A DNA stretch of 64,000 nt from Luteitalea sp. TBR-22 (GCF_016865485.1 NZ_AP024452.1:4672501-4736500), one strand, 5' to 3'. Shown: positions 17,701-27,692, counted from the stretch's first letter. The notes: generated by a model not told the origin, from the sequence alone. Numbers and translations are program-made.

Positions 17701-17868
17701 GGGCCGTGGGCCTTGGGCCTTGGGCCTTGGGCCTTGGGCCTTGGGCCTTGGGCCTTGGGCCGTGGGCCTTGGGCCGTGGGCCTTGGGCCGTGGGCCGTGG
17801 GCCTTCTACCTTGGGCCTTCCGAGCCCTGAGCCTCGAGCCCTGAGCCATGAGCCCTGAACCCTGAGCC
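17701..17868. repeat. 24-unit heptanucleotide array (GGGCCTT, then NNGAGCC)
   Basis: Seventeen units of GGGCCTT/GGGCCGT (one CTACCTT) run in phase into seven units of the form NNGAGCC or NNGAACC, with no break of the 7-bp register between the two types. The array occupies the smpB-pdxA gap and the last codons of pdxA. Confidence 0.92.
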
Positions 17869-18777
17869 ACCGCCAGCGAGCTTCGCGGCGAGCGTCACCG
17901 CGCTCACCATGCTCGACGCGTCGGCCGTGCCTTGCCTGGCGATGTCGAACGCCGTGCCGTGGTCGACCGACGTCCTGATGATGGGCAGCCCGAGGGTGAC
18001 GTTGACCGACTGGCCGAACGCCAGCAGCTTCACGGGGATGAGCCCCTGGTCATGGTAGCAGGCCACCACCACGTCGAAGGCGCCGCGCGTCGCGCGCAGG
18101 AACACGGTGTCGCCTGGAAATGGCCCCTGCACGTCGATGCCGCGGGCCCGGCAGGCGGCCACCGCCGGCGCGAGCACCTCGTCGTCCTCGTGCCCCATCA
18201 GCCCGTGCTCGCCGGCGTGCGGGTTCAGGCCCGCTAGCCCGATCCGGGGAGTGGCGTAACCGAAGGCCGGCAGGCTCCGGGCGGTGAGCTCGACGATGTC
18301 CTCCACGAGCGCCCGGGTGAGCAACCGGGGCACCTCCGCGATCGCCACGTGCACGGTGGCGAGCACCACGCGCAGCGGCTCGGAGTGGAACATCATGGCG
18401 ACGCGCCGGCTGCCGGTCAGGTGCCCGAGCAGGTCGGTGTGGCCCTTCCACGGCAGGCCGCAGGCGGCGAACGCTTCCTTGTGCACGGGACCGGTGGTGA
18501 TGGCGTCGACCGCCCCGGCCTGCGCATCGCGCACCGCCGCGACGATCGCGTCGTAGGAGGCCTGCCCGGCCTCGGCGCTGATGCGGCCCGGCGCGAAGGT
18601 GGCCAGCGCATCGGCAGTGTGGGGGCCGTACAGCACGGGCTCGCACACCGCGCGGACCTCGCGCGAGGCGGCCGCCGCGAGGGCGATCTCGGGGCCGATG
18701 CCGGCCGGGTCGCCGACGGTGATGGCGACCCGCGGCTTCGGCCCGGCTCCGCGCGCGCTCCGTGTCGGGGACGTCAC
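17806..18777 (-). CDS. pdxA: 4-hydroxythreonine-4-phosphate dehydrogenase PdxA
   Basis: 323 residues. It oxidises 4-phosphohydroxy-L-threonine in the DXP-dependent vitamin B6 pathway. Motifs: VAITVGDPAGIGPEIAL, TGPVHKEAF, GHTDLLGHL, GLNPHAGEHGLMG and the metal-binding YHDQGLIPVKLL. I place the start at GTG 18777 (AGGA seven bases upstream) because the ATG at 18828 would overlap ricT by 41 bp. Ten bases separate it from ricT, so one operon is likely. The C-terminus is odd: the last ~20 residues (GFRAHGSGLEAQGSEGPR) follow a 7-residue period because they and the stop codon are encoded by the heptanucleotide array. Confidence 0.93.
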   Translation of the reverse strand: MTSPTRSARGAGPKPRVAITVGDPAGIGPEIALAAAASREVRAVCEPVLYGPHTADALATFAPGRISAEAGQASYDAIVAAVRDAQAGAVDAITTGPVHKEAFAACGLPWKGHTDLLGHLTGSRRVAMMFHSEPLRVVLATVHVAIAEVPRLLTRALVEDIVELTARSLPAFGYATPRIGLAGLNPHAGEHGLMGHEDDEVLAPAVAACRARGIDVQGPFPGDTVFLRATRGAFDVVVACYHDQGLIPVKLLAFGQSVNVTLGLPIIRTSVDHGTAFDIARQGTADASSMVSAVTLAAKLAGGGSGFRAHGSGLEAQGSEGPR

Positions 18778-18787
18778 GCCTCGATCC

Positions 18788-19573
18788 TCACTTCCCGCAC
18801 GCGCAGCCGTCGCTGCCGCAGGCGCCATCGCCGGCGCAGTTGCCGCCGCACGAGCCCTCCTGGGCGCAGCCGGCGTGCTTGTCGCCCTTCGCGTTGGGCA
18901 GTTCGTAGCGCAGGCAGCACTTGAGCCGCCCGCACACGCCGGCGAGCTTGGAGGGATTCAGGCTGAGGCCCTGCTGCTTGGCCATCTTGATGGAGACCGG
19001 CTCGAAGGTGGTCAGCCACGTCGTGCAGCAGAGCGGGCGCCCGCACGGCCCGTACCCGCCGAGCATGCGGGCCTCGTCGCGCACGCCGATCTGGCGCATC
19101 TCGATCCGCATGTGGAAGGCGGCGGCCAGATCGCGCACGAGTTCCCGGAAGTCCACGCGGTGCTCGGCCGTGTAGTAGAACAGCAGCCTGGACCCGTCGA
19201 AGGCGTGCTCGACGCGCGTGAGCTTCATGTCGAGCCCCCGCTCGCGCACCTTCATCTGGCAGAAGGCGAACGCCTCCTGTTCCTTGTGCTGCTGCTGCAG
19301 GCGTCGGCCGACGTCCTCGCGCGTCGATCGCCGCACGACCCGGGCGCGCCCCTCGGCCGCGACGTCGCGGCCGCGCCGCTCGGCCAGGCTCGCCGACTCG
19401 CCCACCACCGATCCGATCGCCATGTGCTCGCCATCCTGCACGACGACGCGATCGCCGGGGACGAGCGGACCGTCGAGCGGGAGGTCGGGCAGCAGGAACG
19501 AGCGCCGCCGCCCTGCCGGCACGAACCGGACACTGGCCGTCGGCGGCACGGGCGTGGTAGTCGTGTCGCTCAT
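18788..19573 (-). CDS. ricT: PSP1-domain protein, RicT/YaaT family
   Basis: 261 residues. The central PSP1 domain (AFAFCQMKVRERGLDMKL, FDGSRLLFYYTAEHRVDFRELVRDLAA, RIEMRQIGVRDEARMLGGYG) and the cysteine motifs CGRPLCCTTW and GVCGRLKCCLRYE identify the YaaT/RicT family. In Bacillus RicT belongs to the Fe-S-dependent Y-complex that works with RNase Y on RNA maturation. Here the protein ends in a cysteine/glycine-rich tail (about residues 235-261, seven Cys), which could bind a further metal or cluster. It lies between holB and pdxA, as often seen (holB-yaaT order in many genomes). RNase Y itself is not in the window. Confidence 0.85.
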   Translation of the reverse strand: MSDTTTTPVPPTASVRFVPAGRRRSFLLPDLPLDGPLVPGDRVVVQDGEHMAIGSVVGESASLAERRGRDVAAEGRARVVRRSTREDVGRRLQQQHKEQEAFAFCQMKVRERGLDMKLTRVEHAFDGSRLLFYYTAEHRVDFRELVRDLAAAFHMRIEMRQIGVRDEARMLGGYGPCGRPLCCTTWLTTFEPVSIKMAKQQGLSLNPSKLAGVCGRLKCCLRYELPNAKGDKHAGCAQEGSCGGNCAGDGACGSDGCACGK

Positions 19574-19576
19574 CGC

Positions 19577-20590
19577 TTACATCTCGCAGGCGAGCCAGTC
19601 GGCGACCACCTTGGCCGCCTGGTAGCGCTCGAGCGATCGGCGCGCCTGCTCGACGGTGTCGAACGCGGCCAGCACGCGGCCCGTGTCGAAATGCCGGGCG
19701 AGGCCGGCCAGGTCACCCTGGAGGTCCGGGTTGGCGAGCACGGTCGCGCCTGCGTCGCCGGGGGCCGACATCGCGCCGAGGTCGCGGACCAGCAGCGACA
19801 ACGCCTCCAGCCGACGCGCGAGCACCTCGCGGTCCGTCCCGGCGCCCTTCTTCTTCGGTACCTCGGCCAGCTGCTGCGCGAGCCTCAGCCGGGACGCCGC
19901 CGGGGGCCGGCCGGCGACGCCCTGCAGCAACGACAGGGCGGCCGCCCGCGCCTCCACCAGTTCCCCGGTCTCCTGCGCCAGCGCCCGCGCCACGCTGCCG
20001 TCCCCCATCGCAGCCAGCCCCGCAGACTCGGCGCGCGCCACGCCACAGTGACGCACCAGCACCTCGGCCAGGTCGGCGGCACCGAGGCGACCGAAGCGGA
20101 CGCGCGGGCAGCGCGACCGCACCGTTTCGAGCAGTGAATCGGGGCGCGCCGAGACCAGCACGAACATCGACGAGGGCGGCGGCTCCTCGAGCGTCTTCAG
20201 CAAGGCGTTCTGCGCCGGGGGGAGCAACGCGTCCGCCTCGTCGATCACCACCACGCGCCGCCGGGCCTCGAACGGCCGGTAAGTGGCCTGCCCGATGACG
20301 TCGCGAGCCATCTCCACCGTGATGGTCCCCTTCTCGTTGGGCACCAGCGAGACGATGTCGGGATGCTGCGCGCGGGCGATGCGCTTGCAGGACGAACAGG
20401 TGCCGCAGGCGTCGCCGTCGATGCCGGGCTGCTGGCAGTTGATGGCCGCGGCCAGCGCCAGGGCAGTGGTCCGCTTGCCGATGCCTTCGGGGCCATCGAA
20501 CAGCAGGCTCTGGGGCACGCTCCGCGACGCCACGGCGCGCAGGAGCAGCGCGCGCGGTTGCGCGTGGCCGAGGATGTCCGAGAGCCGCAT
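19577..20590 (-). CDS. holB: DNA polymerase III delta-prime subunit
   Basis: 337 residues, starting MRLSDILGHAQPRALLLRAV. Part of the clamp loader. Visible: P-loop GPEGIGKRTT, zinc-binding module CGTCSSCKRIARAQHPDI, Walker B-like VVVIDEADALLPPAQNALLKTLEEPP (DEAD-like with the delta-prime variation), sensor 1 region FVLVSARPDSLLETVRSRC. The C-terminal collar domain is divergent, as usual. A TACAAT box ends six bases before the ATG with no ribosome binding site. ricT follows 3 bases after its stop. A long in-frame extension upstream of this ATG runs through the repeat array and the next gene and is not real. Confidence 0.93.
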   Translation of the reverse strand: MRLSDILGHAQPRALLLRAVASRSVPQSLLFDGPEGIGKRTTALALAAAINCQQPGIDGDACGTCSSCKRIARAQHPDIVSLVPNEKGTITVEMARDVIGQATYRPFEARRRVVVIDEADALLPPAQNALLKTLEEPPPSSMFVLVSARPDSLLETVRSRCPRVRFGRLGAADLAEVLVRHCGVARAESAGLAAMGDGSVARALAQETGELVEARAAALSLLQGVAGRPPAASRLRLAQQLAEVPKKKGAGTDREVLARRLEALSLLVRDLGAMSAPGDAGATVLANPDLQGDLAGLARHFDTGRVLAAFDTVEQARRSLERYQAAKVVADWLACEM

Positions 20591-20596
20591 GGTCCA

Positions 20597-20602
20597 ATTG
20601 TA
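20597..20602 (-). promoter_or_regulatory. -10 box TACAAT of holB, leaderless start
   Basis: TACAAT (minus strand) ends six bases before the holB ATG, so the transcript would start at or beside the AUG. The expected -35 position falls in the adjacent heptanucleotide array. Confidence 0.55.
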
Positions 20603-20620
20603 GCCGTCGCCCGCTCCCCG

Positions 20621-20662
20621 ATTCCCGACTCCCGACTCCCGACTCCCGACTCCCGACTCCCG
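20621..20662. repeat. Heptanucleotide array (ACTCCCG x6)
   Basis: Six perfect or near-perfect ACTCCCG units (the first is ATTCCCG) in the 76-bp gap between the penicillin-binding protein and holB. Confidence 0.92.
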
Positions 20663-20666
20663 ACTT

Positions 20667-23081
20667 CTACTCGTTCTTCTTCTTCGGTTCGTCCTTGTCG
20701 CGACGTCCGAACAGGCGGCCCCAGAAGCCCCGCTTCTTCTCTTCCCTGGGCGCTTCGGCGGCCTTGGGGGCCTCCTCGCGGGCGTCGGCCCTGGCCTCGG
20801 CCGCTCGCCCGGGCGCCTCGGCCGCTTCCTCGCGTTCGGCCGGCGTCGGGATGTCGCGCGGAATGCTGGCGGGGGGCAGGCCGGCCTGTTCCGCCGAGAC
20901 GGGCTTGACGTCGTTGTCCTTGCCGAAGAAGCCGGCCAGCTTGTCGAGGAAGCTCGCTCCCTGGTGTTCCTCGCACTCGCCCTGTGGCTCGGTGCCCTTG
21001 CGGAAGTACTCGGTGTAGGCCATCGAGCGGATCTCGACGGCGCCGTCCTCGCCTTCCACCGGCACCTGCGAGCAGCCCTCGACCGCCCGCTTGCCGCTGA
21101 TGCGGCAGATCGTCGCGCCGACGATCCCGGGGGGACGCTTGAACGACTCGGGCGCGTCGCCATCGGTGGCCACGGCCATCACGCTCGCCCAGAGGGGCAC
21201 GGCCAGCTCGCCGGCGTAGCCGTTGGCGATGATCTCGCGCGGCTGATCGAATCCCATCCACACGCCGGTGACCGTGGTCGGCGTGAAGCCCACGAACCAG
21301 ACGTCGTGGTAGTCGTTGGTCGTGCCGGTCTTGCCCGCCGCCGGCAGGCGGAAGCCCTCGGCGCGGGCCCGCCAGCCGGTGCCCGAGTTGATGACGTCGG
21401 CAAGCATGCTGGTGACCAGGAACGCCGTCTCGGGCTTGAACACGCGCCGTTCCTTCGCCTCGGTGGCATACAGCACGTTGCCGTCCTGATCCTCGACGCG
21501 CCTGATCAGGTAGGGCTCGTGCATCACGCCCTCGGCCGCGAAGGTCGCGTAGGCGGCGGTCAGCGACTGCAGCGTCACCTCGCCGGCGCCGAGCGCCATC
21601 GACGGCACCGCTGGCATCTGCCCGAGCGACAGCGCCTGCGCGGTCTTGACCGCCTGCGGAATCCCCACCGTGCGCAGCAACTGGACGGCAGCGCGGTTGC
21701 TCGACGTGCGGAGCGCCGTGCGCAGCGTCATGCTGTTGGCGCCCGAGTGCTCGTCCTCGGGGACGTAATCGCCCTGCGGCGTGTTGATCGGGTCGTTGAG
21801 GTTGGTCACCAGCGAGCCGGGTGACTGCCCCTGCTCGATCGCCGCGGCATAGACGATCGGCTTGAAGGCCGATCCGGACTGGCGGCGCGCCTGCACCGCG
21901 CGGTTGAAGCGGCTCTCGCGGAAGTTCCGCCCGCCCACCTGCGCGCGCACGGCGCCGGTCCGGGCATCCATCACCACCACGGCGCCCTGCAGGTACGGCG
22001 GTGCCACGTCCTCGTCCACGGTGATCTTCGCGCGCGGCGTGTGCGGATACCCCCGCCGCTTCTCCACCTCCGACAGGCGACGCTCGACGATGGCCTCGGC
22101 CTGCTGCTGGAGGGCGCGGTCGATGGTCGTGTAGACCTTGAGCCCGCCTTCCGACACCCGCTGCCAGCCGAACCGATCGACGAGCTCGCGCCTGACCTGC
22201 TCCTTGAAGTAGAGGCCGTACGGCTCGTCGCGACGCAGGCGGTTCTCGAGGCGCACCCGCGCCCGCTTCGCCTTGTCGTAGGCGGCGCGATCGATGACGC
22301 CGTTGTCGAGCATCATCAGCAGCACGATGTTGCGTCGCGCGATCGCCTTCTCCATGTTGATCGTCGGCGCGTACGCCGATGGCGACTGGATCAGGCCGGC
22401 GATCAGGGCCGCTTCCGGCACGTCGAGCTGGTCGGCGTGCTTGCCGAGGAAGCCGAGCGAAGCCGCCTCGACGCCGTGATACCCGTCGCCGAAGTAGGCC
22501 TTGTTCAGGTAGAGCGCGAGGATCTCGTCCTTGGAATACGTGCGCTCGATGAGGAGGGCCGCGAACGCCTCCTTGATCTTGCGCGTGTAGGTCTTCTTCC
22601 GGTTCAGGAAGGACATCCGGGCGAGCTGCTGCGTGATGGTGCTGCCGCCCTGGGCGCGCGATCCGGCGCGCGCATTGGCGACCACCGCCGCGCCGATGCG
22701 CACGAAGTCGACGCCGTTGTGCTGGTAGAAGCGCTGGTCCTCCACCGACACGACCGCCTCGCGCATCGTCTTGCCGATCTTGTCGAGCGGCACCTCGATG
22801 CGCTGTTCCTTGAAGATCGTGAAGACGGGCTCGTCGGCCTGGTCGTAGAGCGTGGTCGCCTGCGCCATGTCGCCCACCGACGACAGGGCGCGGCGGTCCG
22901 GCAGCGAACGGCGGATGTCCCAGGCGAAGGCGAGCACGCCCGCGAAGGCCACCCAGGCAGCCAGCGACAGCCCGGCCAGCATCCACGCGAGCGTCCGCGG
23001 GCGGCCCTGCAGCCAGCGACCGGCCCGACCGGGGTGCTGCCCATCGAGCCAGGCCAGGAATCGAGTCGCGATCGCCATCAT
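20667..23081 (-). CDS. Class A penicillin-binding protein 1A (transglycosylase/transpeptidase)
   Basis: 804 residues from ATG 23081 (a second ATG follows directly). One N-terminal membrane helix (LAWMLAGLSLAAWVAFAGVLAF). The GT51 transglycosylase domain has VSVEDQRFYQHNGVD with the catalytic Glu, GGSTITQQLARM and NKAYFGDGYHGVEAAS. The transpeptidase domain carries SAFK (SxxK), SSN (SxN) and AGKTGTTNDYHDVWF (KTG). It polymerises and crosslinks peptidoglycan in the periplasm. The last ~120 residues are an Ala/Glu/Lys/Arg-rich low-complexity tail after KLAGFFGKDNDVKP, ending in RRDKDEPKKKNE. A TACGCT box precedes the start by eight bases. It is transcribed apart from glgX (128-bp gap). Confidence 0.94.
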   Translation of the reverse strand: MMAIATRFLAWLDGQHPGRAGRWLQGRPRTLAWMLAGLSLAAWVAFAGVLAFAWDIRRSLPDRRALSSVGDMAQATTLYDQADEPVFTIFKEQRIEVPLDKIGKTMREAVVSVEDQRFYQHNGVDFVRIGAAVVANARAGSRAQGGSTITQQLARMSFLNRKKTYTRKIKEAFAALLIERTYSKDEILALYLNKAYFGDGYHGVEAASLGFLGKHADQLDVPEAALIAGLIQSPSAYAPTINMEKAIARRNIVLLMMLDNGVIDRAAYDKAKRARVRLENRLRRDEPYGLYFKEQVRRELVDRFGWQRVSEGGLKVYTTIDRALQQQAEAIVERRLSEVEKRRGYPHTPRAKITVDEDVAPPYLQGAVVVMDARTGAVRAQVGGRNFRESRFNRAVQARRQSGSAFKPIVYAAAIEQGQSPGSLVTNLNDPINTPQGDYVPEDEHSGANSMTLRTALRTSSNRAAVQLLRTVGIPQAVKTAQALSLGQMPAVPSMALGAGEVTLQSLTAAYATFAAEGVMHEPYLIRRVEDQDGNVLYATEAKERRVFKPETAFLVTSMLADVINSGTGWRARAEGFRLPAAGKTGTTNDYHDVWFVGFTPTTVTGVWMGFDQPREIIANGYAGELAVPLWASVMAVATDGDAPESFKRPPGIVGATICRISGKRAVEGCSQVPVEGEDGAVEIRSMAYTEYFRKGTEPQGECEEHQGASFLDKLAGFFGKDNDVKPVSAEQAGLPPASIPRDIPTPAEREEAAEAPGRAAEARADAREEAPKAAEAPREEKKRGFWGRLFGRRDKDEPKKKNE

Positions 23082-23089
23082 CGGCTTCC

Positions 23090-23095
23090 AGCGTA
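23090..23095 (-). promoter_or_regulatory. -10-like TACGCT, leaderless start of penicillin-binding protein
   Basis: TACGCT on the minus strand ends eight bases before ATG 23081; no ribosome binding site is visible between them. Confidence 0.45.
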
Positions 23096-23175
23096 CCCGA
23101 AACGACAGGGCCTCGGGGCATGTGCCGAATGCCGCGATGCGCGAGTCGAAGGTCGACCGTGCCGCTGTCGATGAC

Positions 23176-23200
23176 GGCGGGGTGGGACACCCCGCCCTAC
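23176..23200 (-). repeat. REP-like hairpin with GTAG foot
   Basis: On the minus strand: GTAG, stem GGCGGGGTG, loop TCC, CACCCCGCC. The 9-bp stem is perfect. It lies in the gap between glgX and the penicillin-binding protein gene, 9 bases after the glgX stop. Confidence 0.8.
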
Positions 23201-23208
23201 CCTGGTGC

Positions 23209-25305
23209 CTACTCCCGCCTCTGGAGCACCAGCAGCGAACGCCCTTCGAGCTTGATGCGGCTCGTGGCACGGAACAGCCGTGTCGTCGGCCCGACGTGCC
23301 CGTGGGCCGTGTCGATCACGGTGCTCCAGTGGCGCCCGAACGGCTCGGGCGGCGGCGTGAACCGCAGCGCCTCGTAGTGGGCGTTGAACATCACCACGAA
23401 GCTCTGATCGCGCACCCGTTCGCCGCGCGGGCCGAGGCTGGGAATCGCGTCGCCGTTGAGGAAGACGGAGAACGACTTGTTGTGGCCGGTCGCCCAGTCG
23501 TCGGCGTCCATCACGCGACCGTTCGGCCGGAACCACTCGATGTCGGCCAGCCCGTGCAGTTCCATGCCCTGGAACCACTTGCGACGCCGAAAGACGGGAT
23601 GGGCGTGCCGGAAGGCGATGAGCTGGCGGGTGAAGGCCAGCAGCGACTCGTCGAGGGCCGCCCAGTCGAGCCAGCTGGTCTCGTTGTCCTGGCAGTAGAC
23701 GTTGTTGTTGCCGTGCTGCGTCCGGCCGGCCTCGTCGCCGGAGAGCAGCATCGGAATCCCCTGCGACAGCAGCAGCGTGGCGAGGAAGTTGCGCTGTTGG
23801 CGTGACCGCAGGGCGTTGACCGCGGGATCATCCGAGGGGCCCTCGACCCCGCAGTTCCATGATCGGTTGTGGCTCTCGCCGTCGCGGTTGTCCTCGCCGT
23901 TGGCCTCGTTGTGCTTGTCGTTGTACGACACGAGGTCGCGCAGCGTGAACCCGTCGTGCGCGGTCACGAAGTTGATGCTGGCGTAGGGCCGGCGGCCGGT
24001 GCCCTCGTACAGGTCACTGCTGCCGGTGAACCGGTAGGCGAACTCGCCGAGCGTCTGGTCCTGGCTGCGCCAGTAGTCGCGCACGCAGTCGCGGTACTTG
24101 CCGTTCCATTCGCACCACAGCGGCGGAAAGTTGCCCACCTGGTAGCCGCCCTGGCCGACGTCCCACGGCTCGGCGATGAGCTTGGCCTGACAGACGATCG
24201 GATCCTGCTGGATCAGGTCGAAGAAGGCCGACAGCCGATCGACGTCGTGCAGCCCGCGCGCCAGCGTCGCCGCGAGGTCGAAACGGAAGCCGTCCACGTG
24301 CATGTCCGTGATCCAGTACCGCAGCGAGTCCATCAGCAGCTGCAGCACGTGCGGGTGCCGCATGTTGAGGCTGTTGCCGGTGCCGGTGTAGTCCATGTAG
24401 TACCGCGGGTGGTCGGCCACCAGGCGGTAGTAGGCGGCGTTATCGATGCCCTTGAGCGACAGCACGGGGCCGAGATGGTTGCCTTCCGCGGTGTGGTTGT
24501 AGACCACGTCGAGGATGACCTCGATGCCTGCCGCGTGCAGGCTCTTGACCATGTGCTTGAATTCGGTCACCTGCGCGCCGCGCCCGCTCGTCGCGTACTC
24601 GTTGTGCGGCGCGAGGAACCCGATGGAGTTGTAGCCCCAGTAGTTGCGCAGGCCCTTCTCCTGCAGCAGCGAGTCGTGCACGAACTGGTGCACCGGCTGC
24701 AGCTCGATCGCGGTCACCCCGAGCGCCAGCAGGTACTCGACGATGGCCGGGTGGGCCAGGCCGAGGTACGTGCCGCGCAGCTCGGGCGGCACGGCGGGGT
24801 GCCGCATCGTCAGGCCCCTGACGTGCGCCTCGTAGATCACCGTCTTGTGGAGCGGCGTGCGCGGGAAGCGGTCCTGGCCCCAGTCGAACGCCGTGTCGAC
24901 GACCACCGCGCGGGGCATGAAGGGAGCCGAGTCGGCGTCGTTGACCGAGCCCTCGGGATCGCCGAACCGATACGGGAAGACCGCCTCGTCCCAGCGCACG
25001 TGGCCCTCGATGGCGCGCGCATAGGGGTCGAGCAACAGCTTGCTGGCATGACACCAGTGGCCGCGTCCCGGATCGAAAGGACCATCGACGCGGTACCCGT
25101 AGCGCGTGCCGGGGCCGACGCCGGGCACGTAGCCGTGCCAGCAGTACGCGGTGACCTCGGGCAGCACGAGCCGGGTCTCGTGGTCGTGCTCGTCGAACAG
25201 GCACAACTCGACGCGCGACGCCGGTTCGGAGAACAGCGAGAAGTTGGTGCCGGCGCCGTCGTACGTGGCCCCGAGTGGATACGCCCGCCCGGGCCAGATG
25301 TCCAT
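23209..25305 (-). CDS. glgX: Glycogen debranching enzyme GlgX (GH13)
   Basis: 698 residues, a normal GlgX/TreX length. It hydrolyses alpha-1,6 branch points of glycogen limit dextrins. An N-terminal CBM48 beta-domain (about 1-125, YPLGATYDGAGTNFSLFS, YGYRVDGP) precedes the alpha-amylase barrel: DVVYNHTAEG, the nucleophile aspartate in VDGFRFDLA, the acid/base glutamate in LIAEPWD and the third acid in FVTAHDGFTL. GYNSIGFLAPHNEY and QHGNNNVYCQDN are typical of the isoamylase/GlgX subgroup. It is cytoplasmic, with no signal peptide. TAGGCT ends seven bases before the ATG. The opposite-strand GH127 gene is divergent. Confidence 0.95.
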   Translation of the reverse strand: MDIWPGRAYPLGATYDGAGTNFSLFSEPASRVELCLFDEHDHETRLVLPEVTAYCWHGYVPGVGPGTRYGYRVDGPFDPGRGHWCHASKLLLDPYARAIEGHVRWDEAVFPYRFGDPEGSVNDADSAPFMPRAVVVDTAFDWGQDRFPRTPLHKTVIYEAHVRGLTMRHPAVPPELRGTYLGLAHPAIVEYLLALGVTAIELQPVHQFVHDSLLQEKGLRNYWGYNSIGFLAPHNEYATSGRGAQVTEFKHMVKSLHAAGIEVILDVVYNHTAEGNHLGPVLSLKGIDNAAYYRLVADHPRYYMDYTGTGNSLNMRHPHVLQLLMDSLRYWITDMHVDGFRFDLAATLARGLHDVDRLSAFFDLIQQDPIVCQAKLIAEPWDVGQGGYQVGNFPPLWCEWNGKYRDCVRDYWRSQDQTLGEFAYRFTGSSDLYEGTGRRPYASINFVTAHDGFTLRDLVSYNDKHNEANGEDNRDGESHNRSWNCGVEGPSDDPAVNALRSRQQRNFLATLLLSQGIPMLLSGDEAGRTQHGNNNVYCQDNETSWLDWAALDESLLAFTRQLIAFRHAHPVFRRRKWFQGMELHGLADIEWFRPNGRVMDADDWATGHNKSFSVFLNGDAIPSLGPRGERVRDQSFVVMFNAHYEALRFTPPPEPFGRHWSTVIDTAHGHVGPTTRLFRATSRIKLEGRSLLVLQRRE

Positions 25306-25312
25306 CAGCGCC

Positions 25313-25318
25313 AGCCTA
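25313..25318 (-). promoter_or_regulatory. -10-like TAGGCT, leaderless start of glgX
   Basis: TAGGCT on the minus strand ends seven bases before the glgX ATG; no ribosome binding site is seen. Confidence 0.45.
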
Positions 25319-25442
25319 TCAGCGGCTGCGGCACAGGTGCTAGCGGTTGCTTACAGATGAGCCTGGACGCGACGCGACGACCGCCCCGGACACCCGCCGC
25401 CACGACCGGCTGCCCGGGTGTCGACCGTCCGCGGCCAGCAGA

Positions 25443-25530
25443 GCGTCGGCCAAGGGCGACGCCTGCACCTGTTGGAGCCCGCCACGATCGGCGCCCTGAA
25501 GAGACCGTCGCCGTCGCCCTTGGGCGACGG
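25443..25530. repeat. Two degenerate REP palindromes
   Basis: At 25443-25462 GCGTCGGCC and GGGCGACGC face each other around AA, with a mismatch in the stem. At 25511-25530 CCGTCGCCC, TT, GGGCGACGG is a perfect palindrome with foot GTCG instead of GTAG. The second stem matches the REP at 27657-27680. Confidence 0.65.
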
Positions 25531-25646
25531 TCAGCCGCAGGCGGCACGAGCGAACGGCAGGGTTGGACGCAGGCCGGCGCGGCGTGCCGGCCTGCATGAC
25601 GGTCGGGCACGCCGCACCGGGCGCGCGTCGGGGCAAACCGTCGAGC

Positions 25647-25652
25647 TATGCT
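25647..25652 (+). promoter_or_regulatory. -10-like TATGCT, near-leaderless start of GH127-like gene
   Basis: TATGCT ends nine bases before ATG 25662; there is no ribosome binding site. Confidence 0.45.
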
Positions 25653-25661
25653 CTGGCCATC

Positions 25662-27650
<1,989 letters not shown>

Positions 27651-27656
27651 GGCTGA

Positions 27657-27680
27657 CCGTCGCCCAAGGGCGACGGCTAC
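27657..27680 (-). repeat. REP-like hairpin (GTAG foot, stem CCGTCGCCC)
   Basis: Minus strand: GTAG, CCGTCGCCC, TT, GGGCGACGG. Perfect 9-bp stem, starting 6 bases after the GH127 stop. Confidence 0.85.
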
Positions 27681-27692
27681 GAAACCGTCCGC

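Larger units (their letters stand above)
25306..25661. other. Divergent intergenic region glgX/GH127 with degenerate REPs
   Basis: 356 bp without a gene. It holds the two candidate leaderless promoters at its ends and, near the middle, two REP-like palindromes (25443-25462 and 25511-25530). An in-frame upstream extension of the GH127 gene covers part of it but has no sensible signal peptide. Confidence 0.6.

Noticed and set aside
17236-17844. Plus-strand protein-coding gene over smpB and the GGGCCTT array
   Set aside because: It is antisense to SmpB and ends in repeated GPWALGL peptides encoded by the array; no family.
17701-17868. CRISPR array
   Set aside because: The repeats are 7 bp, contiguous and without spacers, and no cas genes are present.
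19577-21163. A longer holB with a 190-residue N-terminal extension
   Set aside because: The extension reads the heptamer array (SRESGVGSRESGVG) and the antisense-phase of the penicillin-binding protein gene; the family N-terminus and a TACAAT box sit at 20590.
23102-23160. A regulatory element shared with 38868-38900 (AATGCCGCGATGCG)
   Set aside because: Only one short word is shared, one copy is followed by unrelated sequence, and no riboswitch-like structure could be drawn.
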